Source: Methanomassiliicoccaceae archaeon
Lineage (GTDB): Archaea > Thermoplasmatota > Thermoplasmata > Methanomassiliicoccales > Methanomethylophilaceae
Direction of reading: 5' to 3'
Assembly: GCA_009776695.1 (NCBI GenBank)
Contig: WRNI01000028.1
Span: 1 to 10,342 of the forward strand
Length of the DNA stretch: 10,342 nucleotides
The notes under the pieces were generated by a model. It saw only the letters and a program-made list of their open reading frames with translations, was not told where the DNA came from and did not search any database. The position numbers and the translations under genes are program-made. The stretch's first letter is position 1. Every line of letters starts with the position of its first letter. Shown one piece after another: positions 6,377 to 10,342 of the stretch.

Positions 6377-7336
6377 TTATTTTTTCGGACCGCCGACAAG
6401 CACCAGGTACGCCAGTAACGCTTCCAGCTGGATGCGCTCGCTGCTTCCCTCGACTATTCTGAATTCAATTTCACCCGTACGGTCGATGAACCTCACTTTG
6501 TCGGCGTCCGGCATGCTCATGTCGAAGAACGAGGAATGTATCTGTTTTATTATGTCCTGACCTGAAAGACCATATGATATCATTATTTCGTCAAGCATAT
6601 CCCTCGCGGCGATGAAATTGCCGCTGAGCGCCGTCTCCAGCATTTTCATAACTTCTTCAGGATGGGCCATCCCCGTTGTCTGATAGATCGTGTCGATGTC
6701 TATCTTTTTACCGGTGGACGCCGCCACCTGCAGCGAGTTCACCGCCCTCCGGAGATCGCCTTTCGCAACGTGAACGAGACCTTCGAGCGCTTTGGCATCT
6801 ATTTTGACGTTCTCGCTCTTTATGATCTTCCCCAGATATTCATGAACGTCATCGGAAGTTAACGGCCTGAACCTGAACACGGCGCATCTTGACTGTATGG
6901 GATCGATTATTTTAGACGAGTAATTGCATGATAATATGAAACGGCATATCTTCGAGTATTTTTCCATCGTTCTTCTTAAAGCGGCCTGTGCATCCGATGT
7001 TAATGCATCCGCCTCGTCCATGAATATTATCTTGAACTCCGCTTTCCCCAGCGGCGATGTGCGTGCGAACTCCTTGATCTTTCCTCTCACCACGTCAATA
7101 CCGCGTTCGTCCGATGCGTTAAGCTCGATGAAATTCCCTTTCCATTCGTCGCCGAACATCTCTCTCGCCATTGCTAAAGCGCATGTTGTCTTTCCGGTCC
7201 CTGCCGGACCGGAAAGCAGAAGATGCGGCATATTGCCCGCCGAAACGTAAGCTTTCAGCCTTTCGGTCACATGCTTCTGCCCTACGACCTCGTCCAACTT
7301 CCTCGGCCTGTACCTTTCCGTCCAAATCTCGTTCAT
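6377..7336 (-). CDS. rfcS: Replication factor C small subunit (clamp loader)
   Basis: AAA+ ATPase that, with RFC large subunit, loads the PCNA sliding clamp. The 319-residue protein starts MNEIWTERYRPRKLDEVVGQ, the family N-terminus. Motifs in order are Walker A GPAGTGKT (43-50), LNASDERG (72-79), Walker B FMDEAD (105-110), sensor 1 SCNYS (136-140) and the SRC arginine-finger motif (149-151); the collar domain follows to the C-terminus ending GGPKK. I chose ATG 7336: the reading frame stays open to 7468, but the extra 44 residues do not resemble the family and run into the divergent promoter and the start of the neighbouring gene. No PIP-box was identified at the C-terminus. The ribosome site is weak, so a very short leader is likely. 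Confidence 0.96.
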   Translation of the reverse strand: MNEIWTERYRPRKLDEVVGQKHVTERLKAYVSAGNMPHLLLSGPAGTGKTTCALAMAREMFGDEWKGNFIELNASDERGIDVVRGKIKEFARTSPLGKAEFKIIFMDEADALTSDAQAALRRTMEKYSKICRFILSCNYSSKIIDPIQSRCAVFRFRPLTSDDVHEYLGKIIKSENVKIDAKALEGLVHVAKGDLRRAVNSLQVAASTGKKIDIDTIYQTTGMAHPEEVMKMLETALSGNFIAARDMLDEIMISYGLSGQDIIKQIHSSFFDMSMPDADKVRFIDRTGEIEFRIVEGSSERIQLEALLAYLVLVGGPKK

Positions 7337-7366
7337 GTTAATGCTCACGCTAATGGTATGCCGTGT

Positions 7367-7374
7367 AAAATAAA
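7367..7374 (-). promoter_or_regulatory. TATA-like element for rfcS
   Basis: TTTATTTT on the minus strand lies about 34 bp before ATG 7336. The predicted transcription start near 7343 would give an almost leaderless mRNA, consistent with the absence of a clear ribosome site. Confidence 0.4.
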
Positions 7375-7404
7375 CTTCGCCTTGACGCACGGTATCAATG
7401 GACA

Positions 7405-7412
7405 TTATTATC
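7405..7412 (+). promoter_or_regulatory. TATA-like element for the NIF3-like gene
   Basis: TTATTATC on the plus strand is centred about 30 bp before ATG 7438 in the 101-bp divergent region shared with rfcS. A start near 7434 would give a nearly leaderless transcript. The GGTGGGA just before the ATG could act as a ribosome site on a longer transcript. The match is modest. Confidence 0.35.
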
Positions 7413-7437
7413 AAGATATCAGCGCATACGGTGGGAT

Positions 7438-8391
7438 ATGAAACTGATCGAGATGTACAAGATCGCAATAGAAGCGGGAATTAAGAACGACCCCCGTTCC
7501 AGAAAAGATATAGAGCAGATACTGAAGGATACCAAAGAGGCATATGACAAGCTGGATGACGATAAGAAGGAATTCTTCGATCCCGAGAGACTGTGGAACC
7601 CTTACGCAGATTCAAGATTATCGTTCGGTGACCCTGAGACCAAAATAAAAAAGGTCATGTGGGGCATCGACGTAGGAACAGGCGAACTGGTCCTTGCGGA
7701 CAGGCTTAACGAAAGGGGCGCGAACATATCGGCGGTGGTAAGCCACCACCCTCTTGGACTGGGAAGGATACCTTTCCCCGAAGTGATGAGCATGCAGACG
7801 GACATGTATCACTCGTCGGGCATACCGATAAACATCGCCGAGGGCCTCATGGACAAACGTATTGACGAAGTTCACAGAGCAGTGATGGCATCGAACTACA
7901 ACCAAAGCGTCGATTCGGCGAAACTTCTCAACATACCGTTACTGAACATTCACACACCCGCGGACAATATGGTGCAGCGTTTCCTGGAGGACATGTTCAG
8001 AAAAGAGAACGTAAAGTATGTTGGCGACATAATCGATATGCTGATGACTCTGCCCGAATACCGCGAGGCATCCAAACAAAATTCACCGCCGGAGATCATC
8101 GCCGGCAAGAAGAAAGGGCGCGCAGGGAAGATAATATTCAAAATGACCGGCGGGACGTCCGGTCCTAAAGAGATATATGAGAAGATGGCGCAGGCAGGCA
8201 TAGGAACCGCGGTGGGGATGCATTTCCCGGACAGCCATATCGAAGAGGCAAAAAAATACAACATAAATATCGTTGTCGCGGGGCACATGTCCTCCGATTC
8301 GCTTGGGATAAACCTAATAGCGGACCTTTGGGAGAAGAAAGGTGTTGAAACGGTACCTTTCTCGGGACTGATAAGGGTGAGCAGGAACTGA
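7438..8391 (+). CDS. NIF3-like (DUF34) metal-dependent protein
   Basis: A 317-residue member of the NIF3/DUF34 family, widely conserved proteins with a two-metal site whose biochemical role is not settled; the frequent label GTP cyclohydrolase I type 2 should not be taken at face value. Visible metal-site motifs are SHHPLG (His103, His104), NIHTPADN (170-177, His172 and Asp176) and AGHMSSDSLG (281-290, His283). An N-terminal helical, charged region of about 70 residues precedes the first core strand (KVMWGIDVGTGE), longer than in many bacterial members. A Lys/Arg-rich patch (AGKKKGRAGK, 222-231) lies between the two core halves. The ATG at 7438 follows GGTGGGAT. orc1 follows on the same strand after a short repeat-containing spacer and probably shares the transcript. 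Confidence 0.9.
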   Translation: MKLIEMYKIAIEAGIKNDPRSRKDIEQILKDTKEAYDKLDDDKKEFFDPERLWNPYADSRLSFGDPETKIKKVMWGIDVGTGELVLADRLNERGANISAVVSHHPLGLGRIPFPEVMSMQTDMYHSSGIPINIAEGLMDKRIDEVHRAVMASNYNQSVDSAKLLNIPLLNIHTPADNMVQRFLEDMFRKENVKYVGDIIDMLMTLPEYREASKQNSPPEIIAGKKKGRAGKIIFKMTGGTSGPKEIYEKMAQAGIGTAVGMHFPDSHIEEAKKYNINIVVAGHMSSDSLGINLIADLWEKKGVETVPFSGLIRVSRN

Positions 8392-8491
8392 GCGGACCGC
8401 GGGAATGAACGTATCACCGGGAAGAACGAAAAACAGGAACTGAGCGGACCACGGGAATGAAGAGATCGGCGGAATGAACGGAGCAGGAATT
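8382..8491 (+). repeat. Degenerate tandem repeat between NIF3-like gene and orc1
   Basis: A 28-bp block beginning CAGGAACTGAGCGGACC occurs at 8382-8409 and again at 8434-8461 with a single difference (G or A at block position 18), giving a 52-bp period. A third, shorter start CAGGAATTAAT at 8484 follows 50 bp later. The segments between the blocks also align loosely (GGGAAGAACG against CGGAATGAACG). The first copy includes the NIF3-like stop codon; the third provides the ribosome site for orc1. Confidence 0.8.
8405..8477 (+). other. Two minicistrons leading to orc1
   Basis: ATG 8405 opens a 12-codon frame that ends with Arg-Asn-TGA at 8443, and ATG 8457 opens a 6-codon frame that ends with TGA at 8475-8477, overlapping the first in-frame orc1 ATG (8474) as ATGA. 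Both begin in the repeated context GGGAATGAA. They may be chance products of the repeat or may mediate reinitiation; translation is not shown. Confidence 0.3.
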
Positions 8492-8494
8492 AAT

Positions 8495-9658
8495 ATGTTC
8501 GATGAGAGACGGTCAATAATAATCAGGGACGGAAAGAAGCTGTCCTTCGATTACGTTCCCGAAAAGCTCGTTCACCGAGAGGAGCAGATGAGCACCCTCC
8601 GGATGTTATTCAGACCGGTCTTTGACGACGGACGTTCCGAAACGGCATTCGTGACCGGTACCGTCGGTACCGGAAAAACAGCCACGGTGAAAAGATTCTG
8701 CGCCGATATGATGCGGTACGGCGCAGAAAAAGGAATACCCGTGGAGCACGTGATCGTTAACTGCCGCCAGCGCAATACTGAGAACGCCGTTGTATTACAA
8801 ATCCTGAGGCACTTCGATCCGGGCCATCCGGACCGCGGTTTCTCCGTTCCTGAGATGCTGCGGACACTTCGCGGCCTCATGGAAGCGAGAAGGTCAAGGC
8901 TTGTCATAGTTCTCGACGAAGCTGACATCCTGTTCAAAAAGAACGCCGTCGACATCATTTACCAATTGTCAAGATTCAACGAGGAGACCACCGGCCCGGC
9001 AATATCGGTGTCCATGATACTGATATCTCAGGAATATATCCTCGACGGTCTGGACGCCGCGTCGTTATCGACGTTCAAAAGAACCAATACGATAAGATTT
9101 GATAAATACAGAAGGAACGAGCTCAGGGACATCGTCGGCATACGTGCCGAGGAAGCTCTTTTTCAGGGAAGGATACGCGAGGACGCGATCGATCTGATCG
9201 CCGATATATCATCGGAATGGGGTGACGCGAGGTTCGCGATAGACCTTCTTGATAAATCGGCGAGAAAAGGCGAGAACAAGGAGAACGGCGAGGTCACCGC
9301 GGAAGAAGTTCGTGAAGCGAAGGCGATGATATACAGCGTCGTGACCGAGACAAAATTATCAGACCTTGACAGGAATCATAAGATCGTGCTGCTGGCGATC
9401 GCCCGGTCGATAAAGGATAAAGCTTACGTGACGACCGGCGCCTCCGAGAAGACGTATGCGGTGGTGTGCGAAGAGTACGGCGAGACCGCGAGAAAACACA
9501 CACAGTTCTGGACGTACGTCAAAGATATTGAGAAGACGGGCATAATAACAACGAGCGTGAAGGGCGACGCCGACGGCGGACGCACCACATATATCTCATT
9601 ACCGGACATCCCTTCCAGGGTGCTGGCGCAGAAGCTTGAATCGATGATCGAACCTTAA
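8495..9658 (+). CDS. cdc6: Orc1/Cdc6 replication initiator, divergent
   Basis: AAA+ initiator that binds replication origins and helps load MCM helicase. The 387-residue protein has VPEKLVHREEQ (21-31, the family's P-x-x-L-x-x-R-E entry motif), Walker A GTVGTGKT (55-62), Walker B VLDEAD (139-144), sensor 1 ISQ (177-179), sensor 2 GDARFAIDLL (243-252) and a C-terminal winged-helix region (about 285-387). Two positions look unusual: sensor 1 has Gln where Asn is usual, and the LDPRV segment that normally follows reads LDAASL. ATG 8495 is chosen because AGGA lies six bases upstream; ATG 8474, 21 bases earlier in frame, has purines directly against it and no usable spacing. No TATA box was found in the spacer, so it is probably expressed from the NIF3-like transcript. 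Its stop is 7 bp from that of the convergent gene. Confidence 0.93.
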   Translation: MFDERRSIIIRDGKKLSFDYVPEKLVHREEQMSTLRMLFRPVFDDGRSETAFVTGTVGTGKTATVKRFCADMMRYGAEKGIPVEHVIVNCRQRNTENAVVLQILRHFDPGHPDRGFSVPEMLRTLRGLMEARRSRLVIVLDEADILFKKNAVDIIYQLSRFNEETTGPAISVSMILISQEYILDGLDAASLSTFKRTNTIRFDKYRRNELRDIVGIRAEEALFQGRIREDAIDLIADISSEWGDARFAIDLLDKSARKGENKENGEVTAEEVREAKAMIYSVVTETKLSDLDRNHKIVLLAIARSIKDKAYVTTGASEKTYAVVCEEYGETARKHTQFWTYVKDIEKTGIITTSVKGDADGGRTTYISLPDIPSRVLAQKLESMIEP

Positions 9659-9665
9659 CATCCTT

Positions 9666-10342
9666 TTAACGTCCTGCCTTGCGCAGAAGTTCCTTTACTG
9701 CCGTGACCGTTGACGATACTGTGTTCATATCCTTTATCTCATCGGGCAGCACCCATACGTGATCGATGTTCTCATCATTCAGTGTTACCTCCGTCTTATC
9801 GTGAACGAAAAGATAAGGATGGACTTCCCAGATGATATCGTTCTCACGCACATATACGGGCGGGAGCGAAGCTTCAGGCGCCGTGACGCGAAGTCCCGTC
9901 TCCTCGTATATCTCGCGTACGGCAGCGTCGTCCGCGGTTTCGTTCCCTTCTATCCTTCCGGCGACCAGCGACCATCTTCCCGGGAACGATGACGCATCAT
10001 CGGGACGTTTGAGCATCAGTATCTTTCCGTTCACGAGTATCACGGATGATACGGTCCTGACCGCACGCACGTTATGGATCTCCGCATACCCTTCCGTGCC
10101 GTTGACCGTGACGTCATCGCCGTTCTGAAAAAGATCGACGTCTATACGGTCGATCATCGGTATCGAAGATATCACGGCGCCCGTTGCGACTATTGTCTCG
10201 GCGGACGCATTAATTATTGCCGCCGGCGCCTTACCGTGAACTTTCAGGTCGTACATTGTAAATGAGCCGACTGTGCTGCCTTTGCCTCTGGGAAATACAA
10301 AGATACGGTCGCTGAGGCTGCCGCCGGCCGCCATTTCACCGG
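9666..10342 (-). CDS. Aconitase-X small-subunit (swivel, DUF126) domain fused to Nudix hydrolase; 5' end outside window
   Basis: The frame is open to the window edge; upstream of the ATG at 10334 it reads on (Gly-Glu), and the family usually has more N-terminal sequence, so the true start lies to the right. The first domain (to about residue 88 from that Met) matches the aconitase-X/DUF126 swivel domain: FVFPRGKGSTVGS (12-24), APAAIIN (36-42), AETIVATGAV (45-54) and IPMID. In archaea this is the small subunit of phosphomevalonate dehydratase in the modified mevalonate pathway. After a linker of only a few residues a complete Nudix domain follows: VSSVILVNGKILMLKRP, FPGRWSLVAG and the Nudix box G-x5-E-x7-REIYEETGL (126-148), with all consensus residues. 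The Nudix substrate is unknown; an isoprenoid diphosphate or a nucleotide is possible. The large catalytic subunit is not in the window. Confidence 0.88.
   Translation of the reverse strand, partial: GEMAAGGSLSDRIFVFPRGKGSTVGSFTMYDLKVHGKAPAAIINASAETIVATGAVISSIPMIDRIDVDLFQNGDDVTVNGTEGYAEIHNVRAVRTVSSVILVNGKILMLKRPDDASSFPGRWSLVAGRIEGNETADDAAVREIYEETGLRVTAPEASLPPVYVRENDIIWEVHPYLFVHDKTEVTLNDENIDHVWVLPDEIKDMNTVSSTVTAVKELLRKAGR
9891..9959 (-). other. Nudix box within the fusion protein
   Basis: The segment from GRIEGNE to REIYEETGL fits the consensus G-x5-E-x7-R-E-U-x-E-E-x-G-U at every fixed position, including the glutamates that bind catalytic Mg2+. This supports an active pyrophosphohydrolase and not a degenerate relic. 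Confidence 0.9.

Noticed and set aside
6357..6386. Hairpin ACGCC/GGCGT followed by a T-rich run on the plus strand, resembling an intrinsic terminator
   Set aside because: No plus-strand gene ends there; the T-run is the reverse complement of the Lys-Lys-stop codons ending rfcS.
7337..7468. Forty-four residue N-terminal extension of RFC small subunit
   Set aside because: It is unlike any RFC N-terminus and overlaps the divergent promoter and the first codons of the NIF3-like gene.
8382..8494. Classical origin recognition boxes upstream of orc1
   Set aside because: The repeat does not match the known archaeal ORB pattern that I recall, and no AT-rich unwinding region is present in the spacer.
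1..10342. tRNA, rRNA, CRISPR array or insertion sequence
   Set aside because: No CCA-type acceptor/T-loop pattern, spaced direct repeats, transposase motifs or terminal inverted repeats were found in the short intergenic gaps.

Overview
The window is chromosomal DNA from an archaeon: type IA topoisomerase with an SYPRT active site, RFC small clamp-loader subunit, Orc1/Cdc6, ribosomal protein L40e, a zinc-knuckle nicotinate phosphoribosyltransferase of the Thermoplasma type, TATA boxes about 25-30 bp before starts, and GGAGG/GGTG ribosome sites. A euryarchaeon of the Thermoplasmata is the best guess. An aconitase-X type swivel domain at the right edge suggests the phosphomevalonate-dehydratase form of the archaeal mevalonate pathway, which would fit Methanomassiliicoccales-like relatives better than Thermoplasma itself. 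The lineage is inference. No mobile element, CRISPR array, tRNA or rRNA was seen.

Layout. (1) 1-1522, plus: C-terminal two thirds of DNA topoisomerase I with four zinc motifs. (2) 1523-2823, minus: a compact three-gene cluster (small zinc-ribbon protein, short CobW/COG0523-type GTPase, and an unknown protein with a regular Cys/His tail), probably transcribed from a TATA box near 3020. Each product has possible metal ligands, so a metal-handling module is plausible but unproven. (3) 3101-5993, minus: receiver-domain protein, enolase and nicotinate phosphoribosyltransferase with gaps of 7 and 12 nt, so one transcript, preceded by a promoter embedded in overlapping inverted repeats. (4) 6152-6301, minus: the 49-residue ribosomal protein L40e with its own TATA box. 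(5) 6377-7336, minus: rfcS, divergent from (6) 7438-9658, plus: a NIF3-like protein followed by Orc1/Cdc6. The short spacer between these two contains a degenerate tandem repeat and a chain of tiny reading frames. (7) 9666-10342, minus, incomplete: one continuous reading frame joining an aconitase-X small-subunit (swivel) domain to a complete Nudix hydrolase domain.

How they fit together. The replication and repair genes (topA, rfcS, orc1/cdc6) are interspersed with central metabolism (enolase, NAD salvage) and an isoprenoid-related gene, as expected of a core chromosomal region. The observations most worth a second look are the swivel-Nudix fusion, the metal-related three-gene cluster with its C-x4-C-x4-C-x4-H tail, and the repeat/minicistron structure in front of orc1.
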